From Cellulophaga fucicola (GTDB lineage Bacteria; Bacteroidota; Bacteroidia; Flavobacteriales; Flavobacteriaceae), in NCBI RefSeq assembly GCF_900119145.1, contig NZ_FPIY01000002.1, positions 62,001 to 126,000 on the forward strand: 64,000 nucleotides of DNA. Direction: 5' to 3'. The translations under genes and the position numbers were made by a program. Positions within the stretch are counted from its first letter, which is position 1. Every line of letters begins with the position of its first letter. Of the stretch, positions 17,480 to 26,086 are shown piece after piece. The notes under the pieces were generated by a model that was not told the origin of the DNA, made no database searches, and worked only from the letters and a program-made list of their open reading frames with translations.

Positions 17480-18754
17480 ATGAAAAAAATAACAATATTA
17501 ACCGTACACATTATTTTATTTTTACTAGGAAACACAGTACTAGCACAAACAATACCAACTCCGCCAAAACCACCAACAACACATACATCTAGTTCTAGTT
17601 CTATGTCTTATTCTAGCTCTAGCAGCGATAATCGTGGTGGTAACATTTCTATAGCTATTAGCAATACAAATGACAGTTATAAGTTTAAAGCAAAATTCCC
17701 CGAAAAAAGATACTCAGAATTAGTATCTGTCTTAAAAAATGAATTAGAATCTAAAAAAATGACCAAATCTGGTAATTCTTATTCTTGGATTTCTAATGCT
17801 GATGAAAATGAAGTTTACAATGTAAATTTAAATTCTAAAAAACTAGTGATGTCTTTAGATAAAAATGTAGCTTCTGATGCACTTATTGATAAGTTTGAAG
17901 CCTTAGGAAAAACATTAAAAACAGTTATATCTGGTAGTAATGAAACAAAGCGAGAAGCAGAAGAATTACAACGTGAAGCAGATAGATTACTTAGAGATGC
18001 AGAAAGAATGCAACGTGAAGCAGATAGAATACACAGAGAAGCCAAACGTATAGAACAAGCCAGTTTAGAAAGCTATAGAGAAGATGCTATGCATATTGCA
18101 GAAGAAGCAAAACGCTTAGCAGAAAAAGCTGCAATAATTAGTGTAGAAGCAAGTCATAAAGGAGCTATTAATGCTCCTTTAAAAATGCTATTGCGTAGTA
18201 ACAAAACTTACTTAAGTAATACCCTAATAAACACAATTAATTATACTTGGCCAAGTGCGCAAAATGAACTTATTACGGCTCTTTTAAAAGATAATATAGT
18301 ACAATCTAAAAATGATATAGTTTTTAATACAGACCCAACAGGTGTTTACATAAACGGCACAAAACTTACCAATACACAAATTAACCAGTACAAGAGTATT
18401 TTAAAAAAATATAACATTACGCCAGATAATACATTCTCGTTCTACAAAACAGACAATAATATTGTTATTATTAATGACAATGCAAAACTTACTAGCTTTT
18501 TAAAAAGCTTAAAAGAAAAAGGATATATAAACTCTTTAAAAGACAAATTGCTTTTAGAAATTAACGGTACCAGTATTATAAAAAACGGAAAGGCAGTTTC
18601 TGCTAAAGATCTAGCAATTTACAATACGTTACTTTTAAAAAATAACATTATACCTGCACCCGGAAAAATTATAGAAATAACAACTTCTAATGCATATAAA
18701 TTAGGCTACACATTAAATAACAATGCACATTTAGGAACTTGGGTTATGCCTTAA
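17480..18754 (+). CDS. Exported protein of unknown function with a charged coiled coil
   Basis: This 424-residue protein is not recognised. A signal peptide (about residues 1-22, ending VLAQ) is followed by a Pro-rich then Ser-rich stretch (24-55). A folded region covers about 58-150 (RYSELVSVLKNELESKKM). A long Arg/Glu-rich coiled coil lies at about 150-220 with repeated READR/REAKR heptads. The C-terminal part (225-424) contains two similar helix-strand segments (GVYINGTKLTNTQINQYKSILKKYNI; GKAVSAKDLAIYNTLLLKNNI). It lies 50 bases after the response regulator in the same direction, so it may be co-transcribed and act as an accessory envelope-stress or sensor protein. That role is inference only. 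Confidence 0.75.
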   Translation: MKKITILTVHIILFLLGNTVLAQTIPTPPKPPTTHTSSSSSMSYSSSSSDNRGGNISIAISNTNDSYKFKAKFPEKRYSELVSVLKNELESKKMTKSGNSYSWISNADENEVYNVNLNSKKLVMSLDKNVASDALIDKFEALGKTLKTVISGSNETKREAEELQREADRLLRDAERMQREADRIHREAKRIEQASLESYREDAMHIAEEAKRLAEKAAIISVEASHKGAINAPLKMLLRSNKTYLSNTLINTINYTWPSAQNELITALLKDNIVQSKNDIVFNTDPTGVYINGTKLTNTQINQYKSILKKYNITPDNTFSFYKTDNNIVIINDNAKLTSFLKSLKEKGYINSLKDKLLLEINGTSIIKNGKAVSAKDLAIYNTLLLKNNIIPAPGKIIEITTSNAYKLGYTLNNNAHLGTWVMP

Positions 18755-18787
18755 CTAAAACACAACCCAGTTCTTATTTTTTTTTAA
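18736..18787 (+). terminator. Candidate terminator of the two-component operon
   Basis: A bulged 9-bp stem (AACT-T-GGGTT at 18736-18745 with AACCCAGTT at 18764-18772) is followed by CTTA and a run of ten T. It overlaps the end of the coiled-coil gene and lies before the convergent GH92 gene. Confidence 0.5.
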
Positions 18788-18788
18788 A

Positions 18789-21092
18789 CTACTTCTTGTT
18801 TACAGACATAGAGTATGGCTTAGCTTCTTTAGCTGTACCTCTACTCTTATTTGGTACATTTTTCATACTAAAATCGTATGTTGTACCATCCATAATATCA
18901 TCAAACGTAATATAGTTTTTATTGTAACTACTACCATTTTTCTGTACTGCATCAATATAAATATTCTCTTTAGTATTCTCTGGTGCATTTACTGTAAAAG
19001 TTTTACCGTTTCTTAAATGCATTTTTACACTTTTAAATAAAGGGCTACCTAAAGCATATTCACCTGTTCCTGGAGTTACAGGGTAAAAACCAGCTGCAGA
19101 AAATACGTACCAAGCAGATGTTTGTCCGTTATCCTCATCACCACACAAACCGTCTGGCGCAGAAGAATATAATTTATCCATTACATTACGTGTGTGCATT
19201 TGCGTTTTCCAAGGTTGCTCTAACCAATTATACAAATAAATTGCGTGTTGTATGGGTTGGTTACCGTGTGCATATTGCCCCATATCTGCAACTAACATTT
19301 CTGTAATTTCATGTATTTGTTGTCCGTAATAAGAATCGTTAAAAGTTGGTGCTGTTGTAAAAACATCGTCTAATCTAGAACGCATTTTGTCTACACCACC
19401 AAAGTCATCTGCTAACCCTAACGGATCGTGAAAAACACACCACGTCCAATGCCAAGCAGCACCCTCTGTAAAAGCATCTCCCCACTTATCTGGCGTGTAT
19501 GTAGTTGCCCAGGAACCATCTTTATTTTTACCACGCATAAAACCAATTTCAGGATCAAATACGTTTTTATAATTTAAAGAGCGTTGTCTAAATAACTTAA
19601 CCTCTTTTTTAGGTTTTCCTAAAGCTTCACCTAATTCTGCAATACTCCAATCTGCATATGCATATTCTAATGTACGCGCAGCATTTTCATTAACTCCAAC
19701 ATCATAAGGAACGTATCCTAAATCATTATAAAATTCAGCTCCAAAACGACCAACAGAATTAACTGGTCCTTTACTTGTTGAGTTTTTAACAACAGCCTCA
19801 TATAAGGTTTCAATATCAAAACCTCTAATACCTCTTAAATATGCATCTGTAATGTTTATGGCAGAGTTAGACCCTATCATACAATCTCTATGCCCTGGAC
19901 TTGCCCATTCTGGCAACCAACCACTTTCATTATATGTGTTTACAAGGCCTTGCATTACATTACTTAAGTAATCTGGATACATTATAGTAAAGAAAGGAAA
20001 AACAGCTCTAAATGTATCCCAAAAGCCATTATCTGTAAACATATAACCTGGTAATACTTTGCCATTGTAAGGACTGTAATGTACTATTTTATCATCTGCA
20101 TTTAGCTCATAAAACTTTCTAGGGAATAATAACACACGATACAAAGCAGTATAAAATGTTCTGTATTGTTCTACAGTACCACCATCTACTTCCATACGTC
20201 CTAATTCCTTATTCCATGCAGTTGCAGCTTTTTCTTTAGTCTGATTAAAAGTGTCTTCTCCTATTTCTCTTTTTAAGTTGATTTCTGCTTGTTCTAAACT
20301 TATAAAAGACGATGCCACTTTTGCAGTAACCTGCTCCCCGTCTTTTGTTGAAAAACTAATTGCAGCACCAACGTGGTATCCTTCTGCTTCTTTGGTGAAC
20401 GATATTTGTTCTTTACCTTCTTTTTCTTTTTTCCAAGTTAGAACCTCATCAAAATCTTTATCGAAAACTAAAACAAAGTAATTGTGAAAATTCTCTGGTA
20501 CACCACCACTATTATTTCTACAATAGCCAATAATTTTACGCTCTTCTGGTATTATTTTTACCATAGATCCTTTAAAAAAACCATCTACAAGAATATGAGA
20601 TTTTTTAGATTCTGGAAATGTAAACCTAAACTGTGCTCCTCTTTCTGTTGGTGTAATTTCTGTAGTTACATCATAATCTGCCAAGTAAGCACTGTAGTAA
20701 TGTGGTTTGCTAATTTCTGATTTATGTGAATACCAAGAAGCTCTATCGTCTTCATTAATTTTTAATTTTCCTGTTTCCGGAAACAAAGAAAAAGCAGCAT
20801 AATCATTGATCCACGGGCTTGGTTGATGCGTTTGTTTAAAACCTCTAAGTTTTAAAGCATCGTAGGTATATCCCCAGCCGTCTCCCATTTTACCAGTTTG
20901 CGGTGTCCAAAAGTTCATTCCCCAAGGCGTAGCAATTGCTGGGTAAGTATTACCATTAGATAAAGCAAACTCAGAATCTGAACCTACCAACGGGTTTACA
21001 TAATCTACATAAGATGTTGCCGATTTACTTTGAGCAAATATGGCTGTGTTTACAAGTACAATTAGGGGAAAAAGTATTTTTATTAATTTCAT
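18789..21092 (-). CDS. GH92 family alpha-mannosidase (first copy)
   Basis: A 767-residue secreted exo-alpha-mannosidase candidate. A signal peptide (ending AIFAQ) precedes a start typical of family GH92, YVDYVNPLVGSDSEFALSNGNTYPA. The N-terminal beta-sandwich is followed by the (alpha/alpha)6 catalytic part with GFWDTFRAVFPFF, EGAAWHWTW and the C-terminal GDEDNGQTSAWYVFSAAGFYPVTPG, the family's conserved acidic motif. GH92 enzymes are calcium-dependent and release mannose from N-glycans and mannans. It is the last gene of the minus-strand glycan locus, 136 bases after susD with a hairpin between. It is clearly different from the second GH92 in this window, so they may prefer different linkages. 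Confidence 0.93.
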   Translation of the reverse strand: MKLIKILFPLIVLVNTAIFAQSKSATSYVDYVNPLVGSDSEFALSNGNTYPAIATPWGMNFWTPQTGKMGDGWGYTYDALKLRGFKQTHQPSPWINDYAAFSLFPETGKLKINEDDRASWYSHKSEISKPHYYSAYLADYDVTTEITPTERGAQFRFTFPESKKSHILVDGFFKGSMVKIIPEERKIIGYCRNNSGGVPENFHNYFVLVFDKDFDEVLTWKKEKEGKEQISFTKEAEGYHVGAAISFSTKDGEQVTAKVASSFISLEQAEINLKREIGEDTFNQTKEKAATAWNKELGRMEVDGGTVEQYRTFYTALYRVLLFPRKFYELNADDKIVHYSPYNGKVLPGYMFTDNGFWDTFRAVFPFFTIMYPDYLSNVMQGLVNTYNESGWLPEWASPGHRDCMIGSNSAINITDAYLRGIRGFDIETLYEAVVKNSTSKGPVNSVGRFGAEFYNDLGYVPYDVGVNENAARTLEYAYADWSIAELGEALGKPKKEVKLFRQRSLNYKNVFDPEIGFMRGKNKDGSWATTYTPDKWGDAFTEGAAWHWTWCVFHDPLGLADDFGGVDKMRSRLDDVFTTAPTFNDSYYGQQIHEITEMLVADMGQYAHGNQPIQHAIYLYNWLEQPWKTQMHTRNVMDKLYSSAPDGLCGDEDNGQTSAWYVFSAAGFYPVTPGTGEYALGSPLFKSVKMHLRNGKTFTVNAPENTKENIYIDAVQKNGSSYNKNYITFDDIMDGTTYDFSMKNVPNKSRGTAKEAKPYSMSVNKK

Positions 21093-21170
21093 TTTTTGAG
21101 ATTGTTTACACTATTTTGAATAGGAAATATTTTACTAATTTAAGCTTATTTGCGCTCTTATTGTAACTAA

Positions 21171-21201
21171 AAAAAGAGGAGGAATAATTCCCTCCTCTTT
21201 T
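21171..21201 (-). terminator. Hairpin between susD and the first GH92 gene
   Basis: An 11-bp stem (21172-21182 AAAAGAGGAGG with 21191-21201 CCTCCTCTTTT) with an 8-base loop. On the minus strand it is followed by a run of T residues, the layout of an intrinsic terminator. It could end or attenuate the operon before the GH92 gene. Confidence 0.75.
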
Positions 21202-21228
21202 AAAAAACTAAATAATTACACTAAAAAA

Positions 21229-22713
21229 TTATTTATCCCACCATACTCTTGTTGTAAGTACATCTGGTCCTTGAGAAGCTATTGCCGCTGCATAGTTCTC
21301 TGGGTTATTACTTTGTTCGCTAGTTGCGTATGTAAGTCTTCTTGGTATAGTACCTCCTGTTTCATTACCTGGGTAATTAACTGGTGTTAAATTAGGAAAA
21401 CCTACTCTTCTCCAGTTTGCGAAAGCTTCATATTCATTTAAGAAAGTCGCAGCCCAATACTGTGTATTAATTTGCTCTATAGCATTAGCTGCATCAAACG
21501 GATTATTAGTTAAATATGTATCTATGTCTGCATCTGCAATAATAGCATCATCACCATAAATTGATAACATTTTCATTGCAGCTCTTACACCTGCATTGTA
21601 ATGTACCTCTGCATCACCACCAGCTAAGCCCCAACGCTCTGCTGCTTCTGCTAACATAAATTCTACCTCTGCATATGTTTGATAAAACATTGGAGCACCT
21701 TCACCTGTAATAATACTTCTATTAGGTTCTGCATACAAATCTGTATCTAATTCTCCTGTTGCGTCTTCTAATAACTGACTATCTAAACCATTAGGTAAAC
21801 CTTTAAGGTCTGCAATAGCAGTGCTACCATCACTTCTACGAGCAGCTAAAATTGGCAATCTAGGGTCGTCTTGTAAAAAATCTACAAAAGTCTTACTCAT
21901 ACGAGGATTACTATCCGCAGAAAAAGCTTCTCCATTACCATTTTTATTAATCCCTTCTGGCCCTGCAGTATGCTGTATGTAAGCAATATCTGCATTAGAC
22001 TCCATGACACCACCTGCTATAGCTTTAGTTACCCAAGCCTCAGAAGCACTAGCATCTACTTTTATTAAACGTAAACCTAATCTAAGCATCATAGAATTAC
22101 CAAATCTTTTCCATTTGCCTTGGTCTCCTTGAAACATTAAATCTGCATCTCCAAAACCAGAAGTTCCAGAACCTAAAACGGCTACAGATTCTTCTAATTC
22201 TTTTAACATATCTGCGTAAATATCACTCTGCTTGTCATATTTAGGAGTTAAGTTACCAGTAATAACGGCTTTACCAGCTTCAGAATAAGGTACATCTCCA
22301 TACAAATCTGTTAATCTGTGGTAAATAAAAACTCTCATTATTCTAGTAATAGCTTTCATTTCTTCTGGCTGCTCTTCTTCATCTAACTGTATAAGCATAT
22401 CTTCTACAGTTTTAATAGCATTACCATAAATACGATCTATCATAGAAGAAGCATATCCTTTGTTCCAAGTATACTTATCTCCTGACCAATAACCAGCTGT
22501 GGTAGACAAGTGCTGCATCATTGTAGAAGAGTAAATTAAATTTGCTCTCCAGTTTTCATATCGTTCACCAGAAGTGTACAACTGTGCTGCACTAAATTTG
22601 GTTGTAACTGGCACCTGATTTGGTGCTGTTGGGTTCACGTTTAACTCTTCAAAACCTTTATCACAGGCTCCAAGAACTAATACAAATGATAATATAAATA
22701 ATATTTTTCTCAT
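21229..22713 (-). CDS. SusD-like surface lipoprotein of the glycan locus
   Basis: A 494-residue SusD/RagB-superfamily lipoprotein with Cys17 in LGACDKG. The sequence resembles the SusD-like_2 subgroup (FEELNVNPTAPNQVP, RIMRVFIYHRLTDLYGDVPYSEAG, YAEVEFMLAEAAERWG, and INTQYWAATFLNEYEAFANWRRVGFP near the end) rather than the classical SusD of the pair at 3907. It would bind glycan on the surface and hand it to the SusC four bases upstream. Translation is probably coupled to susC. Confidence 0.92.
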   Translation of the reverse strand: MRKILFILSFVLVLGACDKGFEELNVNPTAPNQVPVTTKFSAAQLYTSGERYENWRANLIYSSTMMQHLSTTAGYWSGDKYTWNKGYASSMIDRIYGNAIKTVEDMLIQLDEEEQPEEMKAITRIMRVFIYHRLTDLYGDVPYSEAGKAVITGNLTPKYDKQSDIYADMLKELEESVAVLGSGTSGFGDADLMFQGDQGKWKRFGNSMMLRLGLRLIKVDASASEAWVTKAIAGGVMESNADIAYIQHTAGPEGINKNGNGEAFSADSNPRMSKTFVDFLQDDPRLPILAARRSDGSTAIADLKGLPNGLDSQLLEDATGELDTDLYAEPNRSIITGEGAPMFYQTYAEVEFMLAEAAERWGLAGGDAEVHYNAGVRAAMKMLSIYGDDAIIADADIDTYLTNNPFDAANAIEQINTQYWAATFLNEYEAFANWRRVGFPNLTPVNYPGNETGGTIPRRLTYATSEQSNNPENYAAAIASQGPDVLTTRVWWDK

Positions 22714-22717
22714 GTTC

Positions 22718-25700
22718 TTAAAATTTTACATTTAGACTAAAACCATAGTTTCTAGTTGATGGTACACCAAAATACTCTAAACCTTGAGAGTTACCCGAGT
22801 TGTATGTACTTTCTGGATCTACGTTATCTATACTTCTTGAAATGTAGAATAAGTTTCTAGCAATTAAAGAAACGCTTACACTATTAATAAATGTTTTTTC
22901 TAACATTGCTTCTGGTAAAGTGTAACCAATACTAAGTTCTCTAAATTTAATGTAATCTGAATCTTCTACAAACTCTTCTGCAATACGGCTAACTCTTCCG
23001 TAGTATGTTTGCAAATCTTCTGGAGCAACTGTTGTTGTAAATGGCAAACCTGTATCTCCGTCTATTCCAGAAACTTCTAATCCGTTTTCTCTTCCTTCTA
23101 AAGTTGTTTTATGTAAACCTGTACTATACCCTAATGCATTAGTTCCAGACAATAACTGTCCGCCAAATTTACCATCTATTAAAAATCCAAGATTAAAATC
23201 TTTGTATCTAAATGTGTTACTCCATCCTAAAGTTAATGGTGGCACTCCTTCTCCTAATATTTTACGTTCACCTTCTTGTGCAATTGGCACACCATCAGAA
23301 TCTATATCGTAAATAATATTACCTGTATTATCTCTATTATAAGATACACCTACGATTGAACCGTAAGGCTCACCTACAACGTGAGTAATTCTTGCATTTT
23401 GTGTTCTTGGTTCATCTAAACTAATAGGGTTTCCGTCATCATTAGTTGCAGTAACTTCACTCTTATTATAAGCTCCATTAAAGCTTGTGTTCCAGCTAAA
23501 GTCTTCTGTTTTTATTGGTGTTCCAGATATTAAAAACTCTATACCTTTATTTTCTAAGCTACCAATATTTGCAGTAGCACTATCATAACCAGAGAATACA
23601 GATGTAGAAATATTTACGATATCTTTAGTTGTCTCATTTTGGTAATAAGCAACATCTAAAGATAATCTACTACCAAAAAGTCTAAGATCTAAACCAATTT
23701 CAGTTTCATCCTTTTCCCAAGGAACTAAATTTGCGTTAGGAACTGAACTACCGTTAATTCTACCTAATGTTTGTCCTTGATGTCCTTGTCCAAAAATTTG
23801 ATATGTTGGAGACAATTGATACGCACCATCTCCACCACCAGCTACACCAGAATAACCACCTCTAATTTTTAAGAAATCTATAAAACTTGGTAGTTCTAAA
23901 ACATCAGATAAAATAATACTTGAGTTTACAGAAAAATAAAACTCATTGTTAGGTGTTGTTTTACCTGGGTAAGATAATGTAGAAAACCAATCGTTTCTAC
24001 CAGTAAATGTTAAGTAAGCCCATTTATCATAAGCAAAACCTAGAGAACCATAAATACCAGATATTTTTCTCTCTTCGTAGTCTCTACTTCTAGACTGATC
24101 TCTTAAATTAGAAATATCCTCAAAACCAGGAACAACAAAATTGTCTCCTCCTAAATATAAGTTTTCTGTTTTAACATGGTTAGAGTTTGCACCTAATAAA
24201 CCATCTATTGTAAATTTCTCTGTAATAGCTTTATTTACACCTAACATTACATCTGCATCTATCTGGGTATATCTTCCCTCAGTCTCTGTCATACCTCCTA
24301 AAACTTTATAAGCTGTTCCCCAAGGTTCTACATTAGTTGCTTTTCTTGTATAGTGATCTACACCAACACGAGTAGAAGCATATAACCAATCTAAAATATC
24401 ATAACGTAGAGAAGTAGAAGCTATAATTCTATTTTTAGAATCTTCATTATTAAAGTTATAAGCTGCGTAGTATGGGTTTTGAGAGTATATGTTTGCAGAA
24501 TATCCTCTTTCAGATCCATCTGGATTTGCACCCGGATTCATATCACGTACATCTATGTTTGGAGAAAGTAACGCTACAGAATAGTTTGCATTACCAGGAG
24601 CATCAGATAATCTTGGTCTATTATTTACGTTTTCTACTATGTATTTTACGTTAACCTGACTCGTTAATTTATCTGCTAATACTGCACTTGTGTTTAAAGA
24701 AAAAGATTTTCTGTTAATTCCTGAATTAGGAACAATATCTTCATTATCAAGATCAGATACAGAAAGTCTGTAACTCATATTTTCAGAACCACTAGTTATT
24801 GCAATTGTATTAATAAACGTAGTACCTGTTCTATAAAAATGATCTCTATTATCACCTACATAAGAATAAGGTCTTTCTACACCATCCCACTGTACAACAC
24901 TAGAGCCATCTAATTTTGGACCCCAAGAAGATAAACCTAAATCAAAAGCTTCAGACTGGTTAGATGGTACTCTACCTCTAGTTCCTTGCCCGTATGTAGT
25001 TTGAAAATCTGTTAAAGAAGTATCTACTTCATCAAAAGTAACAGAGCTACTAATTTCTACTCCTAAACCCTTTTTCTGAGAACCATTTTTTGTTGTAATA
25101 ATAATTACACCATTACCTGCCCTAGAACCATATAATGCAGCTGCTGCACCACCTTTTAAAACACTAACACTTGCTATATCATCTGGGTTAATACTAGAGA
25201 TACCATCACCACCGTCACTACCTCCGTATGTACCAGATGATCCATTGTTATCATTACCAATAGGAATACCATCTACTACGTATAGTGGCTGGTTATTACC
25301 CGTTAATGTACTATTACCACGAATAATTACTCTACTAGAACCTGATGCTCCAGTTGAGTTTTGTGTAATGTTTACACCTGCTACTTTACCTTGTAAAGAG
25401 TTAATTGCACTAACTTGTTTTACATTAGATAATTCGTCTCCACCAACTTCTGTTAATGAATATCCTAATGCTTTTGCTTCTTTTTTAATGCCTAAAGCTG
25501 TAACAACAACCTCTCCTAGTTGTTCTGCATCTTCAGCCATTGTAACATTTACAGTTGTTTTACCTGTTACAAAAGAAGTTTTAAACGTATAACCAATAGA
25601 TGTAAATTCTAAAACAGAAGATTCACCTGCAACAGTTATAGTATATTTTCCATCAAAATCTGTAGATGTACCGTTAGAAGTTCCTTTCTCTAATACATTA

Positions 25701-25825
25701 ACCCCCAAGAGAGGCATACCAGATTCATCTGTAACCGTACCGGTTACAGTCTTGCTCTGTGCTACCATACCAGTGGTAAGGAGAAACAGCACAAACAATA
25801 GTAAGTAATGAGTTTTTCTTTGCAT
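22718..25825 (-). CDS. SusC/RagA-family TonB-linked transporter of the glycan locus
   Basis: A 1035-residue outer-membrane importer. Signal peptide (ending GMVAQ), carboxypeptidase-like domain (about 25-100, NGTSTDFDGKY), SusC segment (GEVVVTALGIKKEAKALGYS), plug (about 120-245, SLQGKVAGVNI, VIIRGNSTL, PLYVVDGIPIG, AGNGVIIITTK) and barrel ending NYGFSLNVKF. The ALGIKKE variant is common in SusC proteins paired with SusD-like_2 partners, as here. It is separated from the upstream GH92 by 261 bases in which no TAnnTTTG box is found, so it may be read from the upstream genes or from a weaker promoter. Confidence 0.94.
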   Translation of the reverse strand: MQRKTHYLLLFVLFLLTTGMVAQSKTVTGTVTDESGMPLLGVNVLEKGTSNGTSTDFDGKYTITVAGESSVLEFTSIGYTFKTSFVTGKTTVNVTMAEDAEQLGEVVVTALGIKKEAKALGYSLTEVGGDELSNVKQVSAINSLQGKVAGVNITQNSTGASGSSRVIIRGNSTLTGNNQPLYVVDGIPIGNDNNGSSGTYGGSDGGDGISSINPDDIASVSVLKGGAAAALYGSRAGNGVIIITTKNGSQKKGLGVEISSSVTFDEVDTSLTDFQTTYGQGTRGRVPSNQSEAFDLGLSSWGPKLDGSSVVQWDGVERPYSYVGDNRDHFYRTGTTFINTIAITSGSENMSYRLSVSDLDNEDIVPNSGINRKSFSLNTSAVLADKLTSQVNVKYIVENVNNRPRLSDAPGNANYSVALLSPNIDVRDMNPGANPDGSERGYSANIYSQNPYYAAYNFNNEDSKNRIIASTSLRYDILDWLYASTRVGVDHYTRKATNVEPWGTAYKVLGGMTETEGRYTQIDADVMLGVNKAITEKFTIDGLLGANSNHVKTENLYLGGDNFVVPGFEDISNLRDQSRSRDYEERKISGIYGSLGFAYDKWAYLTFTGRNDWFSTLSYPGKTTPNNEFYFSVNSSIILSDVLELPSFIDFLKIRGGYSGVAGGGDGAYQLSPTYQIFGQGHQGQTLGRINGSSVPNANLVPWEKDETEIGLDLRLFGSRLSLDVAYYQNETTKDIVNISTSVFSGYDSATANIGSLENKGIEFLISGTPIKTEDFSWNTSFNGAYNKSEVTATNDDGNPISLDEPRTQNARITHVVGEPYGSIVGVSYNRDNTGNIIYDIDSDGVPIAQEGERKILGEGVPPLTLGWSNTFRYKDFNLGFLIDGKFGGQLLSGTNALGYSTGLHKTTLEGRENGLEVSGIDGDTGLPFTTTVAPEDLQTYYGRVSRIAEEFVEDSDYIKFRELSIGYTLPEAMLEKTFINSVSVSLIARNLFYISRSIDNVDPESTYNSGNSQGLEYFGVPSTRNYGFSLNVKF

Positions 25826-26086
25826 ACTTAATTGAGTTTAATTGTTAAGTTAGTTTTAGTTAATTAATGATTAAATTTTACGTATTAATGTTAAAAGCAG
25901 AAATTAATTCGACTAACAACTTTGTGGAAAAGCTAAGCGACATTAAAAAGAGGTACAAAAAAGTAATAAGTGTTAACCATTTGCTTAATACTTGCTATGT
26001 TATGTTAAATAAAACAAACACAAAACCTTACAACTACTAGATAATTAGAAGGTTACAAAGGAAAAAACTTGTTAAAAAAAGTACTC

